DNA of 64,000 nt from Cacajao melanocephalus. Taxonomy: Eukaryota; Chordata; Mammalia; Primates; Pitheciidae. Location of the stretch: the NCBI GenBank assembly GCA_963573385.1, contig CAUYLG010061926.1, forward strand, positions 1 to 64,000. Reading direction: 5' to 3'. The notes beneath the pieces are model-generated. The model saw only the letters and a program-made list of their open reading frames with translations, was not told where the DNA came from and did not search any database. This document shows, one piece after another, positions 34,987 through 47,944 of this stretch (positions are counted from its first letter, which is position 1; every line of letters starts with the position of its first letter). The translations under genes were made by a program, and so were the position numbers.

Positions 34987-36378
34987 TCCCAGGAAAGCAC
35001 AAGTGACTCAGCATGAGCAATCTGCTGGGTCACTGTTATCCAAAAAAAAAAGAAAGAAAAAAAAAGAAAAACTAGAAATTATACAGATTATAAACATTCT
35101 TTGGATCTGTGACCTTCTCCTTCTCAGAAGGCTGCTCTGTATTTCTAGCCCTGCAGCAACTTCACCCTCATGGCTTTCTGCTGGGAGTGCTGCTATCTGC
35201 CTCCATCTGGTGTTCCCTATCCCATTCTTGAAAAGGAAGTCCATTCCAATAGTTTAGAGCAGTGCAATATCACGGAGCAGAAGAGGCCAGGGAGAGATTC
35301 ATGGGCGCAGATCATGGGTGGATTGAGTGGGTTTTGAAGGGAAAATAAGCATGGGATTCACAAAACAGAGTACACAGGGGTCTCCTTTCTACCTTATGAA
35401 ACAGAAAATCACTTTGAAGATTCCCCAAAGGGAAATCAATGGCTCTCTCCCCCATGGAGAAACTCTCAGGTCTTAACGGGAATGACATAAATAACACTTT
35501 TATTATGAGGAAGTATCGGCTTCTTATTAAGACTCATAAATCAAGTTACTTTATTTTCACAATATGATCTGCAAATGTAATTTTAAAGTGAAATATATTT
35601 TAAATGGCATGTGGGTATACATAAGTTATATTTGTTTATATATATGGTACTGAGATATCTACTTATGTTTGAATACATATTATATTATTTGGGGGAATAC
35701 ATTATTTTGCTGTATATAGAAAGCTGGATATTGTGGAAAAATATGTGGCTTTAAATTATTGTCAATTCATGTGAGTATTGTATTAGAGTGTTGAGAAGCA
35801 TTAGAGGAAAAGAGGCCTGGGGTCAAATTCTAGCTGCACCTTTTATAAATTATGATCGGGTTTGGTTTATTCCCATTGCAAACCTGGTGTCATCACAGTG
35901 TCTGACACAGAATCTACATTCAATATGCATTTGTTTGCTAGTGAGTAATGGATAATATATCTGAAGTCTTAAAAGGGTAAGTGATTTCTCTGAGCTCAAT
36001 TTGTGGCACACACAGGGCAGAACGTAGCCGGCTTGTCTCCTCATTGAGTCATCTTTTAACCAGACTTAGTCACTTGTATTAGCTTGGACCTTTTGTGTCT
36101 AATCATTGAAACCAAGCTTAAATTGAAACTAAATATGGAAATTTAATTAAAGGTCCCTAGACTATTTCTTAAGTCAACTCAGCCCTGAGAAAAATAAGAA
36201 AACAGGTGTGTCTCTGAAACATCTAGCACCAAGGTGTGCATGTCTCGAGGGAATTTTTCTTCCATCGTTTTATGCTTTTCTCTATGAAGTGTGGCAATGT
36301 CATTCTAGCATCTCACAATAGAATACCTTTCTTTTCATGAAATAAATTATCATGGATAATACCTCTACTGTTGACACT
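34987..36378. other. No recognised gene; possible MIR remnant
   Basis: An A-rich run lies at 35041-35073. Positions about 35800-36040 contain scattered MIR-like words (TTCTAGCTGCACC, GTCTGACACAGAATCTACATTCAATA) but too few for a firm call. Nothing else recognised. Confidence 0.4.
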
Positions 36379-36835
36379 TGGGATGGTTAACTTGCGTCAG
36401 CTTGACTGGTTCACAGCAGTCCAGATATTTAGTTAAGCATTATTCTGGATGTGTCTCTAAGGGTCTTTCTGGATGAGACTAACATTTGAACCAGTAACTG
36501 AACAGAGCAGATTGTCTTTCCCAATGTGGGTGGGCCTCATGCAATCTAATCAGCTTGACTAGAACAAAAAGGTTGAACCAAGGGGAATTTTCTCTCTCTC
36601 TTTACTGTCTTTGAGTTGAGACATACTGGTCTTCTTTTGCTTTGGACACAGATTCAAACTAGAGCGACACAATCAGCTCTCCTGGGTCTCTAGCTTGTCA
36701 ACTGCAGATCTCAGAATGTAGCAGCCTCATAACCACATAAGCCAAATCCTCATTTTATAAGTATCTTATGTATGTATCTCCTACTGGTTAGAATAGATCT
36801 ATTTTGCTGGAGAACTGAGTCTCTGGACTAATAGA
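36379..36835 (+). mobile_element. Solitary ERVL-type LTR (MLT2-like)
   Basis: Starts TGGGATGGTTAACTTG and ends CTGGACTAATAGA. Blocks CTGGATGTGTCTCTAAGGGT, GTGGGTGGGCCTCATGCAATC and GTCTCTAGCTTGTCAACTGC fit a relative of MLT2. Flanks ACACT and ACACC fit a 5-bp TSD with one change. Length 457 bp. Confidence 0.8.
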
Positions 36836-37393
36836 ACACCTTATCCTTTGAGAACGTTCTTATCTGGAGGAAATATACCCGATAACTTTTGTTTCATTCC
36901 AAAATGCTGTCAAAGAAAGAATCTCATTGGCGATGCTTGAGTGAAGTTCCCAACCAAAGGCAGTCAACTGTTGCACATGCACCCTGTCTTTCTAATCACT
37001 GCCCCTCAAGGAATATGACTATGTGTATGTGACTACTGAAAGAGAGACATCATAATGCGGTACACCACTTGGCGATCAAGTTATTTACGGTGGTAAAGTC
37101 ACCGAGTGAGCAAAGGGAGTTTTCTTACACATTCTTACTTATCATAGTTCCAATGCCTGGCTTACCCTTAGTGGAGAGTTTTAAGTGATGATGAGAAATG
37201 TAGGGATCTTGACCAGACAAGGTTGTATCTCTGTGGGACTACCAGCACTTAGGCTATGAAGTCTTGGCAAGGCCATCAGCAACAGCAGCATTGCCTGTGT
37301 GTTTTGGGCACTCCTGTTGACAATGTTGGTGACAACAGTCATTAAGACAACCAATATCAGCAGGCTGAAGCCTTTCAGTTGAGCATTTGATGA
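36836..37393. other. No recognised gene or repeat
   Basis: About 560 bases between two LTRs. Nothing recognised. Confidence 0.5.
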
Positions 37394-37760
37394 TGATATG
37401 GTATAGCTCTGTGCCCCACCCAAATCTCATCTGTCATTGTAATTCCCATAACCCCACCTGTCAAGGGAGAGACCTGCTAGGAACTGATTATACCATGGGG
37501 GTGGTGTCCTCCATGCTGTTCTCCTGATAGTGAGTTCTTGTGAGATCTAATGATTTTAAAAGCATTTGTTATTTCCACTGCTTGCACTTCTCTCTCACTT
37601 GCTGCCATATAAGATGTGCCTGTTTCCCCTTCTGCCGTGATTGCAAGTTTCCTGAGGCCTCCCAAGACATTCAAAACTGTGAGTCAGTTAAACCTCTTTT
37701 CTTTATAAATGACCCAGTCCTAGGTATTTCTTTATAGCAACATGAAAACAGACAAATACA
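37394..37760 (+). mobile_element. Solitary MaLR LTR, MST type
   Basis: Starts TGATATGGTATAGCTCTG and ends ACAGACAAATACA, 367 bp, with family blocks CACCCAAATCTCATC and TTTCTTTATAAATGACCCAG. No clear TSD. Confidence 0.9.
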
Positions 37761-40027
37761 TATGGCATGGGGTTCAAAGAGAACACAGAAGCAGTTGCAA
37801 AATATAACCTCAGTGGGGCAGAAGAGCGCCGAAGTTATTGTTGACTTAGCTCAGAGGCCATGCACACACCCACTTGGCTCAGAGTGCAAAGCTTCCAAGG
37901 TATGGCAGTTCCTATACGAAGTTATTCAGTAGGCTTGCACCAGCTCCAAATTATATTTTTATGTGTCCACAGGACACAGAAACATGCCTGTAAATGGAAT
38001 TCCTAGAAAAAAGCCTTGATTTTCCTAGACTAAGTATGCAAATTTAACTTAATAACTGTATTAACTAGGCCATATGGATGTGCAGAGAAAAATTTTCCAT
38101 AGCTAAATATGTTACCTCTAAGCCCTATTCAGCCGTCACACAAATATGTAAACAGATATAAGGAGAAACTTGAGAAAGTGCAAAATGTGAATTTAATGAA
38201 AGTCCATCTTTTTTAAAGCCCAAAGGAAAATTACTTTATTATTTATTTCTTTACTTTTTTTTCTAAAATGTATTTGAAGCTGCAAAAGGTGAGGATTAGG
38301 ATAACGAAAGCCATCTTTTATTATGCATGTTTTGCTGGCTATATGTGATAAATTAAGTATATTCACAACAGGTATGTTTTTGGTTTACCACAAAACAAGA
38401 GTGATCAGACTGGTGATATTTATTTATTAAAAAAATTAAAATTGTTATAATTCAAGCATGTTAAAAAATATAAATCTCTGGGGCAATATTTTAAAACATG
38501 TTATATATTCTCACTAATGGCTTCAATCTTACACAAGCAGTCTGAGAAGTCTTCACTTAACTCTCACTTATGCCAAGTCAACATTTATAGGCAAGTGGAT
38601 GGCTCTTATCTAAGACATGCCAAATGGAACCTGTGGCCACATGACAAAAATGAAGTTAACAATGACAACAGAAAGCTTAAAATATTTTTTGGCAAATATT
38701 CTCATTGCTACAACAAAGTATCTTCAGTAGTTAATTAATGCTTATTAGGAAGGATGCTTCTACACACTTAAAACGATCGTGTTAGTTATTCCATGATAGT
38801 GCGATCTTAAACACTGTGCAGGTAAAGTGGAGAAGAGTGATACTTAATAGCTTTTTCTTTAAGCATTGAGGGCATATTTTAACTATTGAATTATCGTAAA
38901 CATACATTTCTCTATAATCAATTTACTGGGGGTTTGTACCTAGAAAAAATTCACTTGTGAGGGTAAGCAGCCAACCGATCAAATATTTTGTTTGCTAAGA
39001 AATCATCAATTGACATATTTTACAGATATAGCTCATGAGATAGTATACTTTATCCTTTAATTTCATATCCTTTTTGAAAGAAAATTACTAAAGCATAATA
39101 CTTTTTAGTGTTTTATAAACTACATGATCACATTGGATGTTATATTAAATTTTTGATAGCAGAATGAGATTTTCTTAAAATTTATCAATACACTTAGTTT
39201 TCCTAAGTTCTTCTCACATTTTCTGTAACAGATTAGGGCCTAGATGAAGAAGTTGATATGTGTACAATGTGTACTTTTTTTTTTTTTTGCTCTTTCTTAA
39301 TATATTTTCTTATTAACCTGTTTCCATAGATTAATTTTATTTAATTATGTCTGGGTAAGAGACAATATCCAAGAATCTATGCAGAAAAAATCATTTATTA
39401 CAATAAGGGTCTGAGCAAAATATCTTTGGGAATGAACTCTAATATACTCTAGTTTGCGAGAGTAAGGAAATGTGCAGATAAGAAATCAAGATTGTCAAAA
39501 AATTTATATCAACATGATTCTCACAGAGCAATTTATAGAATTTCATAGCACTCCCTTCTGATGGTTGCCTGAAGCATAAATCTGGGTTCCAGATGAGTAA
39601 TTAGCCTAGAAATGTGGGCCTAGACATTTTAGAAGAGCATCCTTCCCAAGAAGTCAGCTTTCAGAGGGCAAAAATTCCCACTTGAAAGAGGTTATATGTG
39701 AACCCTGAATGAAGACTGGGGGAAAATAGCTGCTGTCAGCAACAGTCTGCCCATTTCAAGTGTTGCATTTGTAGGACTCAATAGGAAAGTACCCAATTAT
39801 CCAGCTGGAGGATACGGCTAGGCATGTGTCTCCATGGCCACCTCTCTGCTTGTGCAGTAGGACCATGAACAACATGACCATATGGGACTAGTCCTAAGCC
39901 CAGTGGTATGTACTCCCTTTCATTAAACCTAATGGAGAAGACTTATCATTGAATGCCCAGATTATAGGCAGCAGAAGCCTATGAAGAGCTCTTGAAAGGC
40001 ACCCAGGCCACATGAAACTTCCCTCTT
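37761..40027. other. No recognised gene; 39.56-40.0 kb balanced in composition
   Basis: Mostly AT-rich DNA. From about 39560 composition becomes balanced and continues beyond the L1 insertion to about 40970, so the L1 has split one older unit. I cannot identify that unit; an old ERV internal region is one possibility. The sequence ATGAAACTTCCCTCTT at 40012-40027 is the left L1 TSD. Confidence 0.4.
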
Positions 40028-40410
40028 TTTTTACTTTACTTTAAGTTCCAGGATACATGTGCGGGACATGCAGGTTTGTTACATAGGTAAATGTGTACCA
40101 TAGTGGTTTGCTGTACCTATCATCCCATCATCTGATATTAAGGCCCATATGCATTAGTTATTTATCCTGATGATCTCCCAACACTTGCTCCCTGCAACAG
40201 GCCCCAGTGTGTGTGGCTTTTCTCCCTGTGTCCATGTGTTCTCATTGTTCAGCTCCCATTTACAAGTGAGAACATGTGGCGCTTGGTTTTCCATTCTAGT
40301 GTTAGTTTGCTGAGGATAATGTCTTTGGGTTTCATCACGTCCCTACAAGGGACATAATCTCATTCCTTTTTATGGCTACATAGTATTCTGTGGTGCATAT
40401 GCATCACATT
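40028..40410 (-). mobile_element. L1PA 3' end, antisense, 5'-truncated
   Basis: Antisense L1 with TTTAAGTTCCAGGATACATG, GCAGGTTTGTTACATAGG and ending in the GGCTACATAGTATTCTG part of ORF2. TSD ATGAAACTTCCCTCTT at 40012-40027 and ATGAAACTCCTCTCTT at 40411-40426, two differences. Only the last ORF2 codons and 3'UTR remain. Confidence 0.95.
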
Positions 40411-40426
40411 ATGAAACTCCTCTCTT

Positions 40427-40973
40427 AATCAGCACCTTTCCTTCAGTCATTGGGGGAGGTGTAGTAAATCTTGTCATATTCCCACCTCCAAAAGCACATG
40501 TAGAACCCATTTTTGTGTTGTTTCCTTTTTGAGGGAGTGGAAGGGGAGGAAAGATAGAAGAAAAACTCCCCTCCGCCTTAGGAGTGAGGGATAGGAAAAG
40601 AAGGAAACATTTTTGAACCCAGGATCTTGGACAAATACCTTCAGAATTCTGAGACTGTTAGAGTGGGATCAGGAAATGATCTCCCACAAAAATCGTCCAT
40701 AGATATAAGGAAGAATTTGGGAGCCATGAAGAGAAAGTTTCTGTGAAGGACTCATTCCTGATGCCAGAGTTCACAGAGCCTAACTAGGAGCAAGAAAACA
40801 CAGCAAGTGCTTCCGTCCCTATCACTAAAACTGTCAAGCAGTGTTGGAGGACGGACAGGAATGTGACTCAGGTACACCAGAGCAGCTGACAGTCTTGGAT
40901 GGGGCATGAACACTGAGGAAATCCCCTCTCAACATGCTACTACAAACACGGGGCATTTTTAGAGGTTGTGAAG
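40427..40973. other. Right part of an unidentified unit split by L1
   Basis: Continues the balanced-composition segment from 39560-40011. No gene recognised. Confidence 0.4.
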
Positions 40974-41211
40974 CTTTTGGTTTTCAAATGAGGGCAATTT
41001 GACTCACAGGGAAATTCTGACAATATTTAGAGATCCTTTTAATTGGCATACCTGGGAATGGGGAAGTGCTACTGGCATTGAGTGGATAGCGGCCAGGGAT
41101 ACGACAAAACCTTTTACAGTACACGGGACTACCATGACCACTGCCACCACCGTCACCAACAAAGAATTCTCCAGACAAAAACGTCAGTGACACCAAGGTT
41201 CAAAAACTCTG
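40974..41211 (+). mobile_element. MER20-type hAT-Charlie DNA transposon
   Basis: Blocks GTGCTACTGGCATTGAGTGG, AGCGGCCAGGGATACG and AACAAAGAATTCTCCAGAC, ending in CCAAGGTTCAAAAACTCTG, are characteristic of MER20, a short non-autonomous hAT family. The left inverted terminus is degraded. Open frames on both strands here are fortuitous. Confidence 0.9.
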
Positions 41212-41424
41212 AAATAAGGCAACCACAGTAACACCAAAACTCAAACCTGGCAGTACTCCTGATTAAATTGACTTCTACTTTCCCTTCCTTAATAAGTACA
41301 GTCCAATAAGCAAGTAAACAAGTAACATGCATCTCTAGGTTTAAATACTATGTAAACCACACAATGTATAGTATTATGGTCTACCATTTTGTGCCAATTA
41401 TGTGACAGTGAAATAAAAATGATG

Positions 41425-41446
41425 ACACAGACACACACACACACAC
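41425..41446. repeat. AC microsatellite
   Basis: About ten AC units with one early interruption. Confidence 0.95.
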
Positions 41447-41479
41447 TTTAGAAAACAGCATTGTAAAAGACAAAACAAT

Positions 41480-42670
41480 CAGCAGAACCAGAATGAAAAT
41501 TGACACAGATGGTTGAACAGCCAGAGAAATATTTAAAAGTATGCATTATTAATATAATTATGCTACTATATTATAAAAGGCTAGGCACAAACGCATGAAC
41601 AGATGGGACTTTCAGCAGAGAGAGGCAAGCTTTAAGAAAGAATACATTGAAGTAGAATGAAAAACAAACAAAAAATAACAATATAAGAAAGGAAGAATTC
41701 TTTAGACACATTCACCAGTAAACTTGACCCTGCCTGGGAAAGCATATATGAATTTGAAGATAGCTAAACAGAAATAACACAAAAAGAAACAGAAACTAAA
41801 AAGGATGGGAATAACTACACAGATCATTTAAGAGCTGTGGGACAATATCAAATGGCCCAACCTACATGTAATTGAAGTTCCTTCAGAAAAGAGAGTAGAG
41901 GGAAAACGTAAAGAGATAATAGCAAATAATTATTTTAAAAGAATGAATTAAGAGACAGAGATGATGAAATTACATAAACAAAAAGCAAGGTCCCACTATA
42001 TATTGTCTACAAGAAACCATTAGAAATATAAAACCCTAGAGTGACTAAAAGGAATCACATCAAAAACAAAGAACAAAAAAGCTGAGATGACTGTATTCAT
42101 ATCAGATAAATTAGACTGGATAAAAGGAATAATACCAGAAATAATAAGGGACATTACAAAATGATAACAAGGTTAATTCACCAAAGACATAATTAAAATA
42201 TGTATGTACCTTAAAACAGGACATCAAAATACATTGAACAAAAATAGAGCTGGAAAATAGACCAATCCACAAGTATGATTTGAGACTTACACACTTCTCT
42301 CTCAGTATTTAATAATAAAGTAGACAGCCTATGAAATCATAGAAGACCTGAATCATAACTATCACCTAACTTAGCCTAATTGATATTTAGAGAATAGTGC
42401 CCAACAACACAGAACACATTCAAGCACACATGGATAATTCACCATGATAGGTCATATTTTTTTGCCGTCAAACAAACTCAACAATTTAAAACTGCTGAAA
42501 TCATGCCAAGTGTGTTTCTACCCAACATGGAATTGAGTAAAAATCAGTAACAGAAAGGCATCTGGGAAATCCTTAAGGTCTAGACATTGAGTAACATTGC
42601 ATCTGAAGAACTGGTAGGTCAAAATCGAAATCAAACAAGTGAATTTTTAGTTGAATGAAAATTAAAATGA
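41480..42670 (+). mobile_element. L1M fragment, ORF1- and ORF2-derived parts, sense
   Basis: The part near 41835-41890 (GCTGTGGGACAATATCAAATGG) resembles the end of an old L1 ORF1. The part at about 41980-42660 (TATTGTCTACAAGAAACCATTAG, CATATCAGATAAATTAGAC, AATTGAGTAAAAATCAGTAACAGAAAG) follows the endonuclease-encoding start of ORF2. The piece expected between them is missing. All frames are broken. Confidence 0.7.
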
Positions 42671-43250
42671 ACCTAAAGCATTTCTGGGATGCAGCCAAAA
42701 CAATGCTCACTCCACTTTTGAGATGGTCTGGGCTGACTCTAGCAGTGCCTCATCTCAGTAGAACCACCTGTCTTCTTCTTTCTGTCCTTCTGTTTCTTGG
42801 GCAGCATCTGGGAGGCCTGTGGCAACTGCTCAGAAATTCTCACAGATGAGAAACTTAAAGGTGAAAGAAAACAAGTTCTATAGAGCAACTCATCAGTATC
42901 AGAGGCACAAAAGATCAGATCCCAACCCTTAAGAAACACTATCAAAGGACAGTCTACTCATTTTTTCAGAAGGTCCCCGAGTAAGGCTGACACACAAGTG
43001 CCCTGGAAATGACAAGATCAATAACATGTGAGAGGACGGGTAGTCCCCCTTTTTCTGTCACACTATTCTCATGCTTCTACTCTCATCAATTGCAATCAAT
43101 TCCCCAAATAAACCTACAAGCCATGCGGCTCCTCAGACTGTGTTTCTTGAGAGAACTCAAGATAAGAAAAGATTATAAATGTTTTATTTTGATTACTCCT
43201 TTCACATGTTGCTGCTTTTTACTATGACAGATAATGTGGTGGTGGACATC
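42671..43250. other. No recognised gene or repeat
   Basis: Balanced-composition DNA with pyrimidine-rich stretch TGTCTTCTTCTTTCTGTCC near 42768. No recognised gene. Confidence 0.45.
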
Positions 43251-43345
43251 ATTATATATACATATATATGCATATGTTTGTGTGTGTACACACCTCCCCA
43301 CACACATACACACAAACATATCTTTGTCACACACACATGCATGTG
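43251..43345. repeat. TA/TG/CA simple repeat with self-complementary halves
   Basis: ATATGTTTGTGTGTGTACAC near 43273 is followed after a CTCCCC loop by a matching CACACACATACACACAAACATA, so the run can fold into an imperfect hairpin. Confidence 0.85.
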
Positions 43346-43496
43346 TACTAGATTCATGGGATTAATATGTTAGGTAAAAGCTTTCATACATTTCATATTT
43401 TGACGAATAATGAAAATTTTAACAGTTGTAACCGTTTATATTCTCACCAGAACTCTGACTGGTTTGTTATTTAGTGTTTTGTCCTCTTTCTTTTCT

Positions 43497-43802
43497 ATTT
43501 TTTTTTTTTTTTTTTTTTTTTTGAGACAGAGCATTGCTCTGTCACCCCAGGCTGGAGTGCAGTGGCACAATCTCGGCTCACTGAAACCTCCATCTCCCAC
43601 GTTCAAGCGATTGTCCTGCCTTAGTCTCCTGAGTAGCTGGGATTGCAGGTGCACATCAGCACACCTGGCTAATTTTTGTATTTTTAGTAGAGACGGGGTT
43701 TCACCATGTTGGTCAGGCTGGTCTCAAACTCCTGACCTCGAGATCCGCCCCTTCGGCCTCTCCAAATGCTGGGATTATAGCCGTAAGCCTCCACACCCAG
43801 CC
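43497..43802 (-). mobile_element. Alu, full length, antisense, long poly(T)
   Basis: An uninterrupted T run of about 25 (43497-43522) leads into an antisense Alu ending CCTCCACACCCAGCC. A CTTTCTTTTC motif on both sides (near 43485 and 43808) is the likely TSD. The long pure tail suggests a fairly young insertion (AluS/Y). The 147-codon open frame across it is an Alu artefact. Confidence 0.96.
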
Positions 43803-46800
43803 TATGCCCTTTCTTTTCAATTCCACTTTAGATTCCTTGATAGCAAAGACTAAGTTTACTATGTTATATTCCCAGTAGTAGCATAGTATCTACTGGAAAT
43901 GTGTTCATGAGCTGAAAGGTTGTATAGAAGTAAATTCTTTATCTACAGAGGAGAGAATAGGTAGGTTACAAAAGTCAAACATTCCAACATTTAGTAGTTC
44001 TGTCAAAACAGAGCTGGCCAATCAGTGGAGGGTTGCACTCCAGGTAATTGGCTTGACTTATACAAAGTATTTTAGCCTCTAATATTCATTTAATTGAAAT
44101 ACACATTGATTCATTATGAACATAGCAAATTATGGAAAATAACAAAATGATTTTGGAATTATTTATTTTCTTATGAGGCAGCCTCAAAGTTAATCATCCA
44201 GATTTTTCAAAAGAATTTATTTATGGGAATTTAGTAATACAGTAGTAGTATTTTCACAATATACTTGATGGGTGGGTAATTCCCTAAGAAAAATAAAAGT
44301 CATAAATATTAAAATTTATAAAGTCTCAATTGCTCCAAACTTTTCTGTTGCAGAAAAGTAGTTAAAATCTTAGCTGCTGCTGACTTTCCCCCCGGGGACA
44401 AAATTTTTACTGGAAAGGTGGTTGGACTATGGAAACATTTACCAGCTGCAGGTATAATACTGTGTCTGTTGTCAGACTCACGATTTCATTGGTTTATTTC
44501 TGGAGGATTATTTAGATGGCTGTGGTCTTATATCCAGGCCCCAAGGAACGAAAAAAAAGACAGAAAAAAAAAGAAAAAGGAGCCTATGAGGTGTGCCTTC
44601 TCACTACAGAATAATGATTTGTTATGTGTTTGTCTGAGTTAAATATAGCAGCCAGTCATCTCGCACAGTTCTATATTATATTCTACTCACCAAAAAAGAA
44701 ACATTTGTTTGGATAGTAGACATAGTCTCAATAAAAACCATAGCTCATTTCTCCATTTCTACATTTATTTAAGGTAGATTTGCAGTGCTTATGATGATAT
44801 AAATTTTACCAATTAATCAATAAGAATTGAAATTTGTTTGACTCATTAATGCCATCATCTTTTACTCAAAGTTGTTATTATTTTAACAACAGTGATTTTG
44901 AAAGTGACATTCCTAATGGCAGTAGCAATTATTTGGGAGGGGGAAGTGGCTGACTGTTCACTCCCCTGGGTTATTAATCAATTGGTGGGTTGAGGGCAAA
45001 AATTAATTAGGGATTACAAAAACCCTCCTTCTTTATATTAAATGGCTCACTGAAAACAAATAACCTCACCTACATTAATTTCATGAGCTCAAAGATGAAA
45101 GAAACTGAATTGAATTCCTTACAAGTGATTTTCAGTTCCCAAGCTGAGATCAACATGGTGTTCAAAAGCAGTCTCTGTCTCAAGGAAAGTCTGGGACTTC
45201 AATGTATGCTGCCTTTTCTAGTTGCACCAGGCTTATGCCAGATCCCAAAGTCTTTACGATTTGATTAAAACCCAGGTGTTCTTAGTCATTGTGATCATAT
45301 AATGTTTGAAGTCAAGAGAACCAGATCTTGAGGTATATTGATTATCGTAAAATATCTGATAAAACTTTGGTAGTGAATCCAAAAGCCTTGTTTGAGTTTT
45401 GTAATAAGACTATAGTGTATCATTATAATGTTCCATCCCTCTAGTTAAATAGTTACTATATTTTTCAAAAAAAGATAAAATATAATGGATATATTCTATA
45501 ATTTTCCTTAGATATTATAAATTTTATTAGTCTTACAAATTGAGCACAGAACCTATTTGTGTCTACCACCATACCTGGAATATTAATAGGGAAAAATTAT
45601 TACTTTGCTTTGTGTACCCTATTTGTAGAGGTCCAATAAAGCTTTCAATAGGTCACCTTTCTTTCTGTTTTTAGAATAGTTATGAATTTTTGTTGATTAC
45701 TAGAAAATATACTATCATCTTTATTATACGAAAGAAGATAATAAACTTAAATCATTTATGACTCTACCATTTCAAGACCACTGCTATATATAAGATTATA
45801 GGAATATGTACACACATGTACTTATCTTTTGCAAAATTTCACTTTGATGTAAAAATTGATTTTACATAAAAATACAGATACTGGCTTCATTCTCTTAATT
45901 TTATGTCATGAGCACGTCATCTTTTTTAATTATTTCTTTTTTTTTCCGAGTCTGGTTGCTAGGGAAAATCATCTTTAATGTTCTAAAAAGTTATTTAATC
46001 ATTTACTTAATTTAAAAATCTTCTCTTCTATGTACTTTTTCTTTTACTCTTCTGAAGAGGAATGGGCATATTAAGATGATAGATTTGAGTAATATTCAGA
46101 CCTAGGCCAACATTCAATGTCTGCTGTCATTGTTTGCATTCTATAACTTTAAAATAAAAGTCCTCTAATGAATTTGTAAGATCTCAGCATTCAATATTAA
46201 TAAATTTTACACAAAATAATACTATTAGTTTTTCTCACTGGTATGCAACTCAGCAGGGCAATGGGAACATTTCATTATTAGATTACACTGGTGAGCATCA
46301 ACTATAATTTTTATGTCTTTGAGAAATCATCCGGCAGGTATTGCTCTTCAACATAATTTCATTTGGCATCGGTCTTGCCCTGAGCATTTTGCTAGTATTC
46401 CCACTACATTCTTCAAGTTGTCCACGTTTTTATCTCTGATTACACTCACTCACTCACTACTGCAAGCTATCTCTGCCAATAGCAAGATAAGTTGCTCTTT
46501 GTAGATATGGAATTACATGCCAAAGAGTGTTTAAAGACCTAGATCCCATATGTGTTTACTTACCAATTCTGCAAATTAAAAAAATAGATATTCTATTCTA
46601 TAATTAATGTTCTTGACTATGAGCTTTCTATTCCCCCATGAAGTTATAGGGAAAATTCTTTGAAAATGAATGGCCCCAAATGTTGTTACATCTACCTTAC
46701 TAGCTGTATGTGAGTTTAGGGGGCTGATGTCATCAATTATGGATGTAAGTATTTTAAAAATATTTAATAATTCTTTGTCATAGTCATTTGATGTTATAGA

Positions 46801-47396
46801 AATGATTATGGACATGCATGGATTTATTGGTTAGAATTTCAATATAAAATTGTTTATGAAATTTAAATATTCAAATAAAAAAATGACATCTCCAATAATA
46901 GAGAAATTGCATAATTTATGGTTTTGTGAAATTGAGTAAATGAGTCCTAACATAAGGAAAATTTTCATAAAAGTAATAAAAAGAGGGTTAAAAACAGAAT
47001 GTGCATTGTGATCCAATTTTGTAAAACTTAAAAATGAAATTGTTCAAAAGTCTGCTATTCTTTTGTATTTGTTTTCCATCTGCATCTTAATATTATACAA
47101 GCATAATGCATAACCAATGTAATAAATAAAAACATTGGAGGTATTTTCTTTAACGTACAATGAATCAGAAACTCAACATAATATTGCCAAATAAGCTTGG
47201 TTTTCTCCATTAGCACATTGTATGGACACTGGCGTTGTTAAGTTAATCATAACATATATATATATATACATAAAACCCTTGACATCTGTCCCTCAATCTT
47301 TTACAAATGTAACAGGAGTAATAGAAGTTCAGTGTTAGACTTTTTATGTGGATAAAGAACAACAGAGTTCAGGATTGGAAGCCTTCTTCCTTTGTA
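43803..47396. other. Three and a half kb without recognised repeat or gene
   Basis: AT-rich DNA. An A-rich interruption is at 44549-44580. I see no transposon with confidence, which is unusual in this window. No exon is recognised. Confidence 0.4.
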
Positions 47397-47890
47397 TGAC
47401 ATACAGGATACTGCACTCCCTCCAATGTGCATGTCCAAATTCCCAGAACCTGTGAATGTGTTACCTTACGTGGCAGAAAGAACTTTGCAGATGTTATTAA
47501 GTTAATGGTGTTGAGATGGGGAGACTATCTTGGATTACCTGAGTGGGCCCAATGGTATCACAAGCATCCTTCAAGTGTGTTGGGGTAAGCAGGGCAGGAC
47601 AGTCAGAGTCAGAGAAGGAGATAGGATAGGTGTCATGATGGAAGCAGAGGAAGCAGAGGTCAAAGCGATGAAATTGCTGGATGGAGGCCATAAACCAAGG
47701 CATGCAGGCAGTCTCCAGAAGATAAAGGAAGGAAATGGATTCTCCCATGGAGCCTCTAAAAGAAACATAACTCTGCCAAGTCCTTGATTTTAGGACTTTT
47801 GACCTCCACAACTGTAAGACAATAAATTGGTGTTGATTTAGGCCACAAAGCTTGTGGTACTTTGTTAGTGCAGCAACAGGAAACTAATAC
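47397..47890 (+). mobile_element. Solitary MaLR LTR, MLT1 type
   Basis: Blocks CTTTGCAGATGTTATTAAGTTAA, CTGAGTGGGCCCAATG, TTGATTTTAGGACTTTTGACC and TGTGGTACTTTGTTA, ending GGAAACTAATAC, follow the MLT1 LTR from end to end, about 490 bp. Open frames here are chance frames in the LTR. Confidence 0.9.
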
Positions 47891-47944
47891 GCTTTGGAAG
47901 CCAGAACTTGCTTCTGAAGTTGTTGGCAGTTCCACCCTAGAATC

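Noticed and set aside
43410..43853. Longest open frame in the window, 147 codons
   Set aside because: Most of it is the antisense Alu and its poly(T) tract, which yields the familiar Alu-derived peptide. No independent coding evidence.
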